Below, piece by piece: positions 1-17,189 of a stretch of DNA of 64,000 bases (position 1 is its first letter; each line of letters opens with the position of its first letter). Below the pieces are notes generated by a model. It saw only the letters and a program-made list of their open reading frames with translations. It searched no databases and was not told the DNA's origin. The DNA is from Eriocheir sinensis (lineage: Eukaryota; Arthropoda; Malacostraca; Decapoda; Varunidae): NCBI RefSeq assembly GCF_024679095.1, contig NC_066520.1, positions 9,485,908-9,549,907 of the forward strand, read 5' to 3'. Position numbers and translations under genes: made by a program.

Positions 1-3503
<3,503 letters not shown>

Positions 3504-3835
3504 ACATCATCATCATTCATTACTGGTCACTGCTGGAGAAAGACATTTCCCAACGTTCTCCACCTCGGTCTGGTATTACTGCATACTCCATCCTGCTTCG
3601 GTAAATCCCCCAACTTCATCTCTCCACCTGATCCTTTGTCTGCCCTGACTTCGCCTAAATTTTCTGGGATGCCGATCTGCTGCTTTGATTGTCCAGCAAT
3701 CATCACTTCTTCGCTTGCCCAGGTTCCAGTTCTTATTCTCAATCGGCATTAAAATATCTTCACCTTTTGTCCATGATGCTTGCTTCATGTCTCTCCAGTC
3801 TCCATGTTATACCCAACATTTTTCTCCATTCCTCT
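3504..3835 (-). mobile_element. RTE-like LINE 3' end fragment
   Basis: Translating the minus strand gives decayed text typical of the extreme C-terminus of RTE-type reverse transcriptases: a W-x-L-G-K-R-R-S-D-D-C-W segment, then P-R-K-F-R-R-S-Q-G-R-Q-R-I-R-W-R-D-E, then W-R-T-L-G. The copy lies in two overlapping frames, so it contains frameshifts. It ends (minus strand) in a short ATGATGATG run, as expected of RTE elements, which carry simple 3' tails instead of poly(A). A second, shorter relative lies at 61405-61490 on the same strand. The copy is 5' truncated and cannot be functional. The clade is assigned from motif memory, not from a search. Confidence 0.7.
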
Positions 3836-4653
3836 TTTTGAGATTCTTAGATTTTTCTCGAGATCTCTTTCTGAGCGGTATGTTAGGACAATATACTGAT
3901 CGTACATATTTCTATTCATGGCGACTGCCAGGAGATTAGTCATTGTTAAAAATTTTCCTCCGCTATTTATTCATTCAATCAGTGAATAGAGTCACTATTG
4001 AAGCACAGTACGGTGGAGTGAGTTTGAGTTCTGCAGTCAGGCGATTCCAATGGTGGTGGCGGCTGTACGTATACTGGTGGCGGCGGTGGCAGGTCGCGTG
4101 CCCTGCGCTTGTACAGGGTCGCACCATTGTCTTGAGCCAGATTAACTAAGCCGTCAGCACCATTTAACGCACCTGTGAATGGCAGGAGACCACATCATTA
4201 AACTTTGCCTCTCTCTCACCTCATAACTTTGGAGACGACGTCATCTGTAGAAGTTTGTGAGTCTCATAACTGCAGCTCAGCATCGACCCGCTCGTCAGGG
4301 CAGGAGACTCCGTTGGTACGAGCGTTGTAAAGCTCCCGTGACGGCAGTATTTTTCGGCGGCGCGTCAGAGTGGGCGGTGCGGCGGGAGGGTCGTAGCCTC
4401 GGCAAAATGACGAAAGTATGAAATATGTGTTTTTTGCAAAAGTAATTTTGTCAGGCAAGGAAAGTCTTCTGATAAGATTTTTTTTTAAATCTGGATGACT
4501 ATGAAAAACTTGTGACAAAGTAAAGGAATTCAGATTAAAAAAAAATCACAAACTAAAACTATAGTACTTAAGCGTCCAAGCAATATGGGACATCCTCACA
4601 CAGATTAAAAATCTGTCAGTTATCTTAGCACAATAAAATTAAAAATACTAATG
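3836..4653. other. Unannotated stretch
   Basis: No gene or repeat family recognised. There is a short GGT/GGC-rich patch near 4050-4095. Confidence 0.5.
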
Positions 4654-4714
4654 AATATAATAATAATAAAAATAATATAAATAATGATAACTAATAATAA
4701 TAATAATAATAATG

Positions 4715-4789
<75 letters not shown>

Positions 4790-4793
4790 TAAC
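4654..4793. repeat. (TAA)n microsatellite
   Basis: A trinucleotide tract of TAA/ATA with a few GAT interruptions. The poly-isoleucine minus-strand ORF over it is a repeat artefact. Confidence 0.95.
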
Positions 4794-5245
4794 AACAGTA
4801 ATAACCGCAAGAGCAATACTTTTTTATTGTCAATACCATTAATGGCGGTTTAATAAATATTCATGAAACTCCCAACCCGTGTAGCTGACATTTTCGCGTA
4901 ATTAGACGCTTTGCTCATTGAATTTATCGTCCTGTTAATTATATGGAGTCGTTTTGAGTGTTGCTACTGAGGAAGGTGACGAGCGGGAGATGCACCAGGA
5001 GGGGAAGATCTTATGAGTGTTTCTTGATCCCCCGTGGCTGTGGTGCTCCGAGGTTGGGAAGGAGTAAGCGGCGGTCCATGTGTGAGGGTAAAACCGTGAC
5101 CAGAGTGACGCAAAGCAGTTAATAAAGAACCCAAAACCAAGTAAATAACTGCGTTTGATTAGCAATACTTCTCTTTTCATATGTACGCCCATTCATGTGA
5201 TACGGATGATACAAACGGCGAATTTCATGTAGATAAAAATGTCTA
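4794..5245. other. Unannotated stretch
   Basis: Nothing recognisable as coding. ORFs are short and lack domain signatures. Confidence 0.5.
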
Positions 5246-5420
5246 TGGCCCGGGAAAACATTAATGGCCCGGCTATGGAATTCATTGCCATGCATTAGTC
5301 ATCCCACAGCCAACAAAATAGTACGTAAACCATTTTTAGTGCGTTATTCATCGCTGGAACCGGAAAACAGAAGAGCACAGCAATATTTTACAAGTGATTC
5401 ACGACTGCTGTCTCCCGCAC
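5246..5420 (+). mobile_element. Possible LINE reverse transcriptase C-terminal remnant
   Basis: The plus strand encodes A-R-L-W-N-S-L-P near its start, followed by a segment ending Y-S-S-L-E-P-E. R-L-W-N-S-L-P is a recurrent motif just before the end of Jockey/CR1-type ORF2 proteins. Only about 50 residues are preserved and no catalytic motif is present, so the call rests on this motif and position alone. Confidence 0.4.
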
Positions 5421-6534
5421 CGCTCGTAGTGGGGCCATTTGAGCAGCCGCAGGTCGCTAGTTTTTCTGCCCCAGGCGTGCACGAGGGAGGGAGGTGATAG
5501 GGTGGTGAGGAGGGTAGGGCAACGAGGTGATTTAGTAGGAGTTCCTAACGTAGGGAGAGAGAAGTGTACCAACGGGCCGGGTAATGGTACTTTTTTTTAT
5601 TCGTGCTGAAGGTGTGAAGAGGTATAAGGTTGGACAGGGAGATAGAGTGCGAGCCAGTGTTGAAGGTGTGAGCGAGTGAGAAATGGTAGTATGTGATTAG
5701 TGTTGTTTGTGTAATAGGGGAACTGTGTGTAAGGGCCGAGGGTGCAGGGTCAAAGAAATGAGACCAGTCGAAAGGGAGGTGTGTGGAAGTTGTATGACCG
5801 AAAGGGAAGGGATCAGAAGAGAGGAGAGGAAAGGAGAGAGAAGAGAGGAGAGGTTGGGCTGAAAGACCTATGAGGGACAAGGGTAATGGGTTAAAGAGGC
5901 AAGAGAAGGGATAAAGGCGCCACAAAAGTGAGGTATTGAGAAGGGAGTAGAGTTCAGGGACTGTGTTGGACTTAATGGTGTGTGGTGTTGATGGAGGGGA
6001 TGATGGGGAAGGGGGATAATCTAAACGGGTAAAGGGTGAAGGCAAATGGACTGAAGTAAGGGTTGACGATGATGGTGGAAGGATTGATACAAGGTTAGTA
6101 AGAGTGAGCTACCTAACGATCAATTGCCAGCGATGGGACGAACAGAACAGGAGATTACTATTGATTTCTACTGGAGGCCTAGGCGAGGGAGATATGTTAT
6201 TGATAGCCTTAATCACAATAGCAAACTAGATACCAGTGTTGCTGATGCAGAAGGAATGTAACGTGGGTGAAGTAGATAAGGGAAAAGCAGGACTGGCGGT
6301 CGCGTTGTTGTGCCATGCCTTGAGGTGGTCACGTAATTAGCGCGCCAGGGAGGAAATGCGTGTGATAACCGTCGGTTCATGTCCAGGGTCTTAGAAACTT
6401 ACATATTTTCGTTGATTTTACTTTCTATCAACAGTCACTTAATCCGCGTAATCTTTAGCAGCATGAGCCACCGTTGATCCGAAACTTAATTCTCGCAAAT
6501 AAACCCATCAAAGTCTTGCTTAATATTATTCTTT
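5421..6534. other. Purine-rich unannotated stretch
   Basis: Plus-strand sequence from about 5540 to 6060 is GA/GT-rich, which opens a 166-codon minus-strand ORF (5545-6045) rich in S, P, L and T. I see no domain in it and regard it as compositional. The remainder to 6534 shows nothing recognisable. Confidence 0.5.
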
Positions 6535-8863
6535 ACTATCGGTATTCTTCCCGACCGTCTTGGAGATCGGCCCAACATTCTAGACCTCTTCCTTACCTCA
6601 AACCCTTCTGCTTATTCTGTCAAACTGTTCTCTCCGTTGGGCTCCTCCGATCACAATCTTATTTCTGCATCCTGTCCTATCGTACACCCCCCTCTCTGAC
6701 CACCGAAGAGCGATGCTTGCTTCATTTCAGTTGCTTCACCCGTGGAACGATTATTGCTTCCAGGATAGAGAGACCTCTGTGTAGCTCAAGCATCACAGAG
6801 GTGTGATTGTCTCTCTATGGGCATACATACATTCGTTCTTCTTCTCTCCTCACTAAAAAAGCTGCTTTTTTTAACGCTTGTTGTTCTGCTGCTGTCAATG
6901 ATAGGGCAGCTCACTAAGGTACCAGAGCTGGCCTTCAAACTAATGCTAATTATGAACTTTACATTTCGAAATCGAGGAAATCGTATTCTATCGACTAACC
7001 AAAAAAAATTCTCATTAAATTAAAATGTCAAAACTTTCTTTAACTCTTCCCATTCCTCTGACTTCTGGCATCTAACAAAACAACTTCACTTCTGTCTTTT
7101 TCTTTCCTTCAGTCCTGGCAGCAACACACCTCTACCTCAATCATCTATCTCTGAACTCTCTTCTTCTCTGAAATCTAAAACTCTACTCTGGACGATTCTG
7201 GGGGCTATTCCCTCTCCTCTCCCCTCCTCCTCCTCCCTGCTGTCTGCCTGATTCTTCAAAAATGATGTTTTTCTATGCCCTGCCCTGCCTCCTCTCTCTC
7301 AAGGCTTTATATGCCTGATGGAGTGCCCTCCTGTGTCCTTAAAACTGTGCTCCCGTGCTGTCACCCTGCCTGATTCTTTTCTCTTTCTGCCTGTCCTCAA
7401 TAACCTTACCTTTCCTTCTTGCTGGGGTATATTCTACATCAGCCTGTACTAAAGGAGGGGTGACACTCCAATCCTCAAACCACCGTCCTATAGCTTTTTT
7501 TTTTTTTCTAAAGCTTTTGAATCAATCATCAATCGGAAGATTCAAGAGCTGCTTTTTCCATTTCTGACCTTCTCTCTGATCGCCAGTATGGGTTCCGCAA
7601 GGTTCTACCCACTGGTGATCTCCTAGCCTTCTGACTCTGACCTGGTCATCCTCTTTAGCCGTTTTTCCTTTTGCTATTGCGCTGGACATATCAAAGCTTT
7701 TGATAGGGTCTGGCACAAATCTTTCTTTGCTTTCTTCTAAACCACCCTATATCCTTCTCTCCTGTCTCTGTACCTTTATTTCCTTTCCCTTTCTGACCGT
7801 TCTATTTTTGCCGTGGTAGACGGTCACTGTTCTTCCCTATAATCTATTAACAGTGGTGGTTCTGTCCTATCTCTCCTTCTCTGTTATTCATTTTTCTTCT
7901 TTATTCATTGGATGATCTCTTCCAAAAACGAACTGATTCCTCCATTCCTACATTACTCTTTTGAAGATCCACCTTTCAACTTTTAACGACTCAAGGCACC
8001 TCTCAAGGCAACAGCCTCAGGCTGGACTGTGCAGAGATTGGAGCAAGAAGAACCTGGTGTCCTTCAACGAATCAAAAAAGAACAGTTTCTCCACTCTCCC
8101 TCAAACTTCTTCACACTCTCCACAATCTTCTTTGACACAATCTTCCAAACAACTATCCCAGCACTCAACATCCTCGGTCTATCCTTAACTCAAACAACAC
8201 TACGGAACCTTCCTTAATCTCATCTCTTAAATCTCAACTCAGCTTCCTCAGCTTCTGGGCGTTCTTCAAATCTCCACCTCCTCTTCTCCCGTCTGATACT
8301 GTTCCAGTCCCAGGGCCAGGTCCGCCCTCGTATGGAGTATGCAGGGTAGCCAATGGGGGCTCCCACTCACACAGCTCTTCTGTCTTCAGGTGGAGGCTAA
8401 GGCTCGTCTCATCCAAGCTCTCCTCCTCTGCCCTTTCGTCCTTCTACCTTCTCCCTTCCGCCACTCGATAGTCCTCTCTTATCTTCTCTTCAGTATTTCT
8501 ATGACTGCTCTTCTTCTATTGCTATTTCCTCCGCTTACCTCCGCATTGAACTTGCTAACCGCATCCCTCGTGCTCGCGGACTACATCCGACCTTTATCTC
8601 CTACTTAACCAGCATCTTATACTGAGTTAACCTCACGCTGTAAGAGTAAACTCTGGAACAATCTTCCTTCATCTGTATTTCCTCCTGCCTATTTCCTCCC
8701 ATCTCCGACTTGAACTCTTTCAGTTTCGACTTATCAGAGTTTGAGTCTTCCTTTCAATACTTCTTTTGTTTTTTTGATCTTCCTTTCGTGGCGGGCTTTT
8801 TTTTTTTTTTAATGTTTTTCTTTTGTGGCTTTTTTTTTTTTGCTGCCTGTAAAAAAAAAAAAT
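6535..8863 (+). mobile_element. Decayed Jockey/CR1-type non-LTR retrotransposon
   Basis: Read across all three plus-strand frames, this stretch carries in order the landmarks of a LINE ORF2. There is an endonuclease end with [13 protein letters not shown] and [10 protein letters not shown] (about 6570-6665). The RT entry motif N-H-R-P-I-A is near 7480, and Q-Y-G-F-R near 7583. L-D-I-S-K-A-F-D-R-V-W-H is near 7682-7715, broken by a one-base deletion. V-D-G-H-C-S-S with I-N-S-G follows near 7815-7860, R-M-E-Y-A-G near 8327, and a T/A-rich 3' UTR ends in an A12 tract at about 8851-8862. Many stops and frameshifts make it a dead copy. It is 5' truncated, lacking ORF1 and most of the endonuclease. 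Related 3' ends lie at 33731-33933 and 60866-61330. The clade is inferred from motifs only. Confidence 0.85.
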
Positions 8864-11429
8864 CACTTCATGAAGCGTTCTATAACTCAAAGCACATAAT
8901 ATTTTGTAGATTCAATGCGTAAAGGAAAATAATGTACATGTGAACAGGTCTCAAACCTCAGTTGAGTCGAAACCTCGAAAAACGGTTCAGTTCCGGTTAA
9001 TGGTGGCGGTGAGAGAGGCGGGCCAGTAGTCATTCCGCTGCCAGGTTGGTCGGCAGCCGTAGGACGCTCCATGGGACTTATTAGGTATGTATCGGATTTG
9101 ACTATTCTACTTTAATGAGCAATTTTCACATACCTTTGGGGGTGAACATACTGTATAGTGATGAAGGTTGGGACTGTGATCATGAATCTTATACGAAATT
9201 TCAAATAGTTTCATTAGAGCATAAACTGGAGGCTACGTAGAATGCTTATACAGGGATATGGTGTCAGCTTCAGTCGCTTTTATTCCACCATGAGAAGGGC
9301 ACTAAATCTCCAATGAAGACTGAAGGTGAGGTGGGTGAGGCTCTTCCGGCAAGAGATATGGGACGGCAAAACAGCTCCCCCTTTTAAAATGAATAGCGGT
9401 AAATGAAAAATTCGTCCATTTGCTGGGAGGGGAGCCAGGAGGGTGAACTATTGACGCCGTAGTAGACATGAAAAACATTCCCTGGTTTTTACATGTTTTC
9501 TCCATTTTTGTTTGTTTTCCACCCTAGTTGATAGGCGGTTGATGGATCTCTGACGAAGCAAAGTTCAGAGAAGTCGAATTGCAAGTTAACACGCAACACA
9601 TATATGGACACGCCCCTCTCTCTCCCCTCACATACAGTAAAAAAACAACCGAGATTCATGAAAAAAGGCCATGCCCGCGTTCCCTGTATAAAAAAAATGT
9701 AGCTTTTTCTCCGTAATGTTGTGAATGAGTGGCTCTTGGACATGACTCGTGCTGCATGGGGAGCGTGGGTCAGGGTGTCGGTGGAAAGAATAGTCTCAGG
9801 AGCGCTTCGTTGGGAGGATGCATCGTGAGAATAGGGCAAGGAAGAGAGAGGGAAGAGAGGGAGGAGAGAATGGGAAGGCGTAAAGTTTAATTAGTGGCAA
9901 CAGTGGACGTCAAGGGAAGACAGAGGAGCTCCAGGACGGCGTAGTGGGGTAAGAGGAGAGTGGTAGTGGTAGTGGTGTGGCGGGGAGGGAAAATATCGTC
10001 ACCTTCGTAAGCAAACCACCTAAGTCAGTATTTTCTACTTTACAGGAAATAGGAAAAGAACTCATTATCTCATTTGGCTTAATATTTAGGCAGAAATGAA
10101 AAGGCCAATTCTAGAACACTCAAACCCTGAATGACGAAAGCAGCTACACAAAAACGGGCGTCACGTGTTAAAAAATTGATGTAGACAAAAACCTGGAAAT
10201 CGCTGGAAAATGACTTGGGCAATTATTTTGAGGGTGACGATATGTGGTGAAAGTGAGTGTGTAGTGATGGCGTGGGCAAAGAGGAGGCTGGAAGAGTCCT
10301 CGCTGCTCCTGGTCATGGTGACGTCGTAATGGTGCCGGTGTTAGCGGGTGAAGCTTTATCATTCTGAAGGTGGAGGTCATGGTGGGTAAATACTAATGGT
10401 ACAATGTTTATTCTGTTGTATTAAGGCGTCTAGTAGTACTTGTCATATTGAGGCGTGGGTGGAGAGGATGTGTAGCGGCATTAACGGCAGAGGTAATGGC
10501 TGCCGTAGTCGTAACAGTGTGGTTCAATAAAGCTGATGTAAGAGGTCATTGTGGTGCGGGGAAATGAGGTGCGATGGTTATTACTCTTGTGGAATGTCTT
10601 TATAAGCGTGACTGTGGAGATAATGATAGGGTGATGGAGGCGTCAGAGGTGGTGGCCGTGGTAGACTTAACGGCTTTCGTCAGTAAGTTAAAGAATCATC
10701 CCTAATTTCAGGCTCAGGTAACACCCGGCCTGTCATCCTCCATTGATCGCCTCGGCAGGTGTGGTGGTGGTCGTTGGACAGCTGCAGGGGACGCCTCGCC
10801 GCTCAGGTGTGATGCTCCAGTGACAATCAGGTAGTGTTCCGTGGTCTTGTAGAGCTAAAGTGATCACTACGTATATGGTAAAATAAATATTTAAGTGTTA
10901 ACGGAATTCAAGACTTTCTTATAAGGGTTTGGATATTGATCGTTTGACAGAAAATGTAGATTAGTTTACAAGAATAGCAGACTTTTTTTAAATACTAATG
11001 CAATGCAAGGCGAAAAAGTATATGGTAAATTTGCATCAAGATTTATTATTTATTGGTTCATGAATATAAATGTTATCGTACTTGTTTGGTAAAAAAAATA
11101 ACTATATTGCTTACCAAACATTACTCATGTACAATAGTAATTGTGTTATACATTTTGCATCACCGCTCGGTTCTGCCTGTTTGTTTTGTATAAGTTGTGT
11201 CCTGATAATGTGTACATTTTCAAAATAATGATTGACTCAACCAAATATACCATTCATTGTCACACAGGGGGGCGGTAGGAGAAGGGTAGACAGGGTGCAC
11301 ATGAGGGGTGAGGGAGGCGGTAGATGAGGAGAATGGGGGGTATAAAGAGAGGGGGAATGGAGGGAAGAGAGAGAGGTAGTGGTAATGGTTGTAAATGGTC
11401 ACGGAGAGTACGCAGGAAAGATCAAATGA
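8864..11429. other. Unannotated stretch, TG/GGT-rich in part
   Basis: No gene recognised. The sequence from about 10240 to 10680 is rich in GTG/GGT on the plus strand, suggesting old degenerate simple sequence. Small ORFs at 9302-9505 and 9489-9839 (minus) have no identifiable domain. Confidence 0.5.
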
Positions 11430-11497
11430 CACACACACACGCAGACACACGCACACACACGCACACGCAAGAACACGCACACACACACACACGCACG
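11430..11497. repeat. Imperfect (CA)n / CACG microsatellite
   Basis: CA dinucleotides with recurrent CG interruptions. It opens short T-H-T-H or C-V-C-V ORFs on both strands, which are artefacts. Confidence 0.9.
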
Positions 11498-13097
11498 TTG
11501 TGGGTAAAGATAATTTTGACGGAAGCTTTACTATCAAATAATTAATTAGCTTTCCGTGTACACATGTTTGTTTCCGTGTGCTCTGCTGAGTGGCGCGAAG
11601 TCCATGTCCGCCACACATCATAATGCAATGAAACATAGCAGTTATAATGAACGAATATCATATACGATGAATATATGGAAATATGATTGAGTTAAATGCT
11701 CATTCGGCAGCCCTGAACCAGAATGATGCCTCTTGCTCTTTCCTCGCTCCTGTCCCTGTAACACTACTTGCATTCAGTTCTCCATTCACATTCCATTTAC
11801 ATAAATTACTCATTCATTAGCCATTACATATTTGTCATCAGAAAAAAATAATGTTCCTCTTTCAGATATATTGTAAAACAAGGAATTTCAATTTACCGCG
11901 TCAATAAGCGACATTAAAACGATTGCTAAGGATCTCGTACATTAAGGTATGAATAATAACCTCGGTGCTGATAACCCGACTCGGAAGCTATTTTTCCAAG
12001 ACTACTAAATTACCAAACCCTTCCAATATGGCACCGGCATTCATAATCGTAATGCTCACATAACTCTGATTATTTTGCCGCTAAATTCCTTGGTCAGTAT
12101 TTTTCGGATTAGGGCGCTATTACAATGTGTATCATCTTATTTGTCATTAGTCTCTCCGTTCAGGTGTTGTTAAGCTCGGCGTGTCATGAAGGATGTGCGG
12201 CCTGCCTGTCATTACGAACGTGAGTCGTTGAGCAAATCGGAGTGACCAGCTTTCTAGGATCAGTGATTTATAGCAGATAGGAAGTAGAAAATTAATTAGC
12301 ACGGAGACTATCTGCAATGAGTTGAAATAATTAGGATGTCAGAACAGTTTGTCTGCTTAGGAAAAAAGTTTTAAGCATATTAATTATTTGCACGGAATTT
12401 TGATAGTGCGTTATATACCGTGTGGGAGGGGCAGCAGTAGTATTAATTGTCGCTGGTATAATTATCGTTAAAATTGCTTTGTGGGAATAACCGAAAAGTG
12501 AGAAGTTTTTTTTCAATACGGAGTCCTCCACGCACTAAACACCCCTTCATCTTACTTTGTACGCGCTGAAGAGTTCTGGAAGACAGCAACATTTGTTAAA
12601 AATATACTCTGACACTGTACACCGATTATTTTATATGCGTGACCGATGCACTGAAACAAAGATCCTGTCTCCCCTGCCACTTAAAATTTTTCATTAAAAT
12701 GGTTTTAATTGTAGTGTCCCAAAATATTTCAGAAAAGGAGTACCACATTCCCCATTCAGCTCCAGTGCGCTTCCCTTGTCAACCCCAACTGAATCTTGCA
12801 CACACCCTCATTAATTCGTATTACATGTCCAAACCCTGTGAGAGAACCTTGTCTCCCCATTATACCCAGATTATCACTGTCTGTTACAGGGAAGACAGGG
12901 AGCTAGCCGGAGGGATGGCGATTGGACGGCGCCACGTTAAAGAGGACGCGGGTTCACGTTCTCCCGCCGCAACAAGATGAGATTTTTAAGGCACCGCCGA
13001 GTGGCCTGAATACCACCTATCAACCAGGATTAGTTTCTCTCTAAAGAGAGGATTAAATTTGATCTCGGGGGGGAGGGGCAGCATAAGCTAATCAAGA
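11498..13097. other. Unannotated stretch
   Basis: AT-rich DNA without recognisable coding sequence. The 113-codon ORF at 12639-12980 (plus) has no domain that I can identify. Confidence 0.5.
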
Positions 13098-13180
13098 TGG
13101 CGCCACTATAAACACTTGCCTGCACCATAACGAGTTGGGGCCGACGATCAGGCCCCACCAAAGTAGGCCTACTGGCGCCA
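13098..13180 (+). repeat. Short dispersed hairpin element, copy 1
   Basis: An ~83-bp unit bounded at each end by the palindrome TGGCGCCA, with an internal GGGGCC...GGCCCC stem of about 8-nt loop. A clearly related copy lies at 46472-46558 on the opposite strand, alignable over its whole length by eye at roughly three-quarters identity. It may be part of a larger SINE-like family. No coding capacity. Confidence 0.65.
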
Positions 13181-14115
13181 TTGGCTGAAATGCAAGAGAA
13201 GTCGAAACTAGTAGGTAGAGGGTCCGGAAAAAAAGCTGTGTGTGTCTTGTTAGATGAAACGTGACTAATAGCTTTCCCATTGTTTTCGAACAGACAACCT
13301 TGCAGAAAATGGGAAAACTGCTACTTTCAAATATTTTTTTGGTTTTATACTTGACGGGATTTAGAGTACTGGAATGTCGTAATCTTTGAAATGCATTCCC
13401 TCAGGTGTGGTTACAACGTGACCCGGCAGGTGTTACAGCCCTCCAACAAGCTGTGTCCCGCGTCAGATGTCCAAAGCTGCCTGGATGAAGATGTACCTTG
13501 CATTTTGGTGGGACAGCCGGGTTGGTATTCAACCTTCTGTCAGGGAGGATACATGTTTGTAAATTATGTTCTGTGCTTACCAAGTCAAAGATTTAAAATA
13601 AAATTAAGTAAAGTATTCCTTTTTCAAACCAACATACTTTTCGTTTATCTCAGGAAGCTGTTTTAAGAATTAGGCAATGTTTCTCAGGACCTCGAAATTT
13701 GCAATCCAGCAGTTTTCCTGCTCTAAACATAGTAATTAATTAAGCCGTATTTAAAGATATTAAATGAACTGAATATTGGTCAAACAAACTGCAAACAAAA
13801 AAATATAAATGTTGCACATAACTCAAGAATGGCTCCTTAACGCTGCCCTGATGGGGGGCAGGGAGACGTCTTACTGCAGTCACGAGTCGCCTCACCTGAG
13901 CCACGTCAGTTACCTGCCGAAGGGAGCAGAAACAATGTCAGCATTCAGTATTGTATTGTCTGGCTATACAGGTAATCAATGGAAAAAAAATAATGATTGT
14001 TACAGGTGCGCTAAAACAGTGAAGAAACAATGTTTGAAGTGGAGAACGAAAATGGTAGAAATTGCCGTACCCTGAAAAAAAATAGGAAGCAAAAAGATGA
14101 AAGGAAATGTGTGTG

Positions 14116-14118
<3 letters not shown>
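13181..14118. other. Unannotated stretch
   Basis: No gene recognised. The ORFs at 13391-13666 and 13809-14075 (plus) lack identifiable domains. Confidence 0.5.

Positions 14119-14201
<83 letters not shown>
14119..14201. repeat. (GA)n microsatellite
   Basis: About 41 GA dinucleotides. The R-E-R-E ORF spanning it is a repeat artefact. Confidence 0.97.
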
Positions 14202-14203
<2 letters not shown>

Positions 14204-17189
14204 TTCAGAACAAGAATGAATAATTCAGGACAGCAACATTTCTCTCGGGCAATGCTATTCCTCAGTTCGTCTCAGTTATGACTAAATAATGCTAGATACA
14301 TAACTCTGTATAAAACATTCATCGCCCCTTAACTCTCATGCCAACATCTTCACTCACTCCAAACTGCTCACCCACAAGAATTAAGACACATCAACGCACC
14401 TAATTATACCACTCCGAAAGTTTAAATACTTCCTAACAGTAATAAGTCGCTCGTAACTTTGTCTCTGTTTGCATCCAGAAGCGAGTTAATATGCAAGTCC
14501 AATCTCTCGAACTTCAAGAATAGCATCGCTCGGGTTTGGCTCGAGCTGAGTGTTCTTGTAATTAGTCTCAAGCCTCTCCTTTTCCTTAAGCTTTTCTTAC
14601 TGTGCAGTTGTCTGTCTATCCTCATTAAAAACATTTCTCATCACCAGTCTTTAAATATCATCACATTTCCGCCTCATCCTTCGCAATCCAATATAGCTTC
14701 CTTTCTCACATTTCCTACTTCCCTGTATCGGCTCGCCACACCACACACGCCAGCCAAGCAGTGGAGTGACATGTTACGCTACATTTGCGGGCTACTAAAC
14801 CTGCCACGTGTTAAATTATACCCTAAACCTCTTATAACAAAAAAAAAGTACATACTTGTATCCTCAGCACAGCGGGACAGCCTTTCGTGTCAGTGCAGTG
14901 GTCGGCTATCCGGTGAGAGGGATACAGCACCCAAAGATTAGTCGAGGACGGGCTTTAAAAACTAGTGTTGCAGTGCGAAGAGCAACAACTAAACAGTAAT
15001 GAATGACATACTTTTCACATTACCTTATATTCCCTGACGAGTCCTGTCCAACACTACTACGAAAGCTTGTGTAAATACCTTTTTATTTTAGGTAAAGGAG
15101 GTCTTTATCCGAATGCGTTGTCGGGGACATGTCGTATTCCGCGGCGATTCATTCCACTTGGTTCCTGTGAATGTTAAGTCGTCGTTAGGCACGCCAGCAA
15201 AGGAAAACATGCAAACAAACTTCCCTAAATTATTAGTGTGTGTGTGTGTGTGTGTGTGTGTTCACCGGCATAAGTCTTTAGTTGGAGTAACAATTTGTCG
15301 CTTGTCCACTAAGCGTTCACCTGTGTTCCACGTAAGCTCCAAGAAAGTTTTCATTCCGGCACAACCTAAAGCCTTTTTTGTGGACATGAACGCCTCACAC
15401 CCTACCTTTCTTTTTATTTGCTGGACGTGGAAAGAGAACGGCCCCTCCGCCAGCCGTGTACGCGCCACTACCGCTTTTGCTGCTGCTGCTACTCGCCGAG
15501 GCTCGAGTTTTATGCGACGATCGAACAAACTTTCGAAACACATTCGAACGATTACTGATATTCTGGCGGTTTCAGATTGGTTATTCTTTCGATTACGTGA
15601 ATGTTAGTGCTTACTCGTATATATCCGTGGGTAGGTACAGGGGGCGGAGGGTGGCTAATACAAAAATGCTACAACTGTACGATCGTTTTAGTGCTGCCGC
15701 AACTCCATTCGTCAGCGTCAACAGACACAATAGAGTACTTGATATGCAGAGACCGTTGGCCTCAAACAAAAGCTATTGACACCAGATAATTGGTGTCCGT
15801 GTGATGTTTGGCTACGCGCGGGTAAATATATTTTGCCACAGTCCATCGGCCGAAAGTGTGTCGCGGTGCCCGCGGGAAAACTTTATCAATGGGAAGTGAC
15901 GAGAAGATAAAACATTTGCATTACAATGCCAGCAACATTGCTGAACTTTTCTGAAAACGACGTAATTGGTTGCACTCCAAATACCTGTTTAGCATAGAAT
16001 TCAAGAAAGGAGTTAAGAAAATGCTTGAAATATTTTGGTGACATGCGGATGCTGTGTCAGTGTAACCTCCAAGGTCAATATTCATTGGCAAAAGGCACGT
16101 ATTTTTGTGAAGACAAATATATTTACATCACGACTTTCTTACATTACTTATAAAGTCAATTACTATGAAAATTAGCCACCAGTATTTATTCTGTTTCGTT
16201 GTCCTCGTTCAGTAAACTAATTTATGGCTGAGACTTTGCTGCTTGCAAGTCATTAAAAAAGTCCTTGCCACTGAATAAATTGCGCAACACATTTACACGT
16301 TGTAAAACCTAAACATATATTATAAAATAGAATACCCAGCCTCCGCCTCCCCGCCTGGGCCCCGTTCCCCCCACGGCCCCGCGGCACCAGGCAGCCGTTC
16401 AGCCGCCGTATCAAGGTGAACCCAAGGCAGGTGATGAGCGCCGCGAGCTGCGTGCGGCTCATTCCCGGAACACATGATTGCAACACCTCATTGGATCTTT
16501 CTCTTCTCTTCCTCCGGGAATATTCACTTTTTATTCCATTGCCTCGGGAAAACGTTCGCCGCAGCATCGGATTATTGCGATCTCCGAGGAGAAATTAGTG
16601 ACGAATTTTGTGATTTCAGTCAGTATTGTGCGTAGTGGTCTTCCTACAAAATTAATAATTCTTTGAAGGCATCAGAGAGGAAAAAAGTGGAGGAAAATAA
16701 GAAATGTGTCCTGGCACGCTCCTCCAAAAAGGTGCCCTACTCTCCTCTAAAAAGAAAAAATATATGCCGAGAGATTGAGATGGTTCCCACCCTTGAAATG
16801 AATTTTTACGTATTTCTCCTTGCACGTGAAAATGCCAGAAATACTGCACGGAGTAAAAGACGAAAATAAAATGAACAGAAATGAGCAAGCTTGCCTGAAA
16901 TCCTCTAAAAACTGTTATTTAAGAGAAAGGAGTCCATGGTCCCTGAACGTGAAAAAACAGTCCATTAGGAACAAAACAAATCCTCTTAGTTCCCTCCACG
17001 GAGAGACGCAGGAGTAAATTTCTCCCTTAACCTTCCCTCCCGCCTCGCCCCGCAGCCCGGCGCCGCGGTGGTCTGGGCGCCCTCATTACCCGCATTAGAC
17101 CAAACCTGAATGCCGGGGAGAAGGACGCTTTGTGTGGGCCTCCTCAGCGGGAAGCGTCTGCCTGGCTTTCTTCACCCGTCCTGCTGGTT
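14202..17189. other. Unannotated stretch, several short unassigned ORFs
   Basis: No gene could be assigned. It contains a (GT)n tract at about 15233-15260. ORFs of 160, 164 and 107 codons (14459-14941, 15113-15607, 15456-15779, plus) and 104 codons (16253-16567, minus) were read for motifs without result. The last crosses a GC-rich patch (16340-16450), the only stretch here whose composition could suit an exon, but splice boundaries cannot be defined. Confidence 0.5.

Noticed and set aside
12900..12980. tRNA-like GGTTCACGTTCTCCC string
   Set aside because: It resembles a T-arm, but no matching acceptor, D or anticodon stems can be folded around it.
16253..16567. GC-rich ORF as a possible exon
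   Set aside because: Composition alone is suggestive, but there is no recognisable domain and no clear splice sites.
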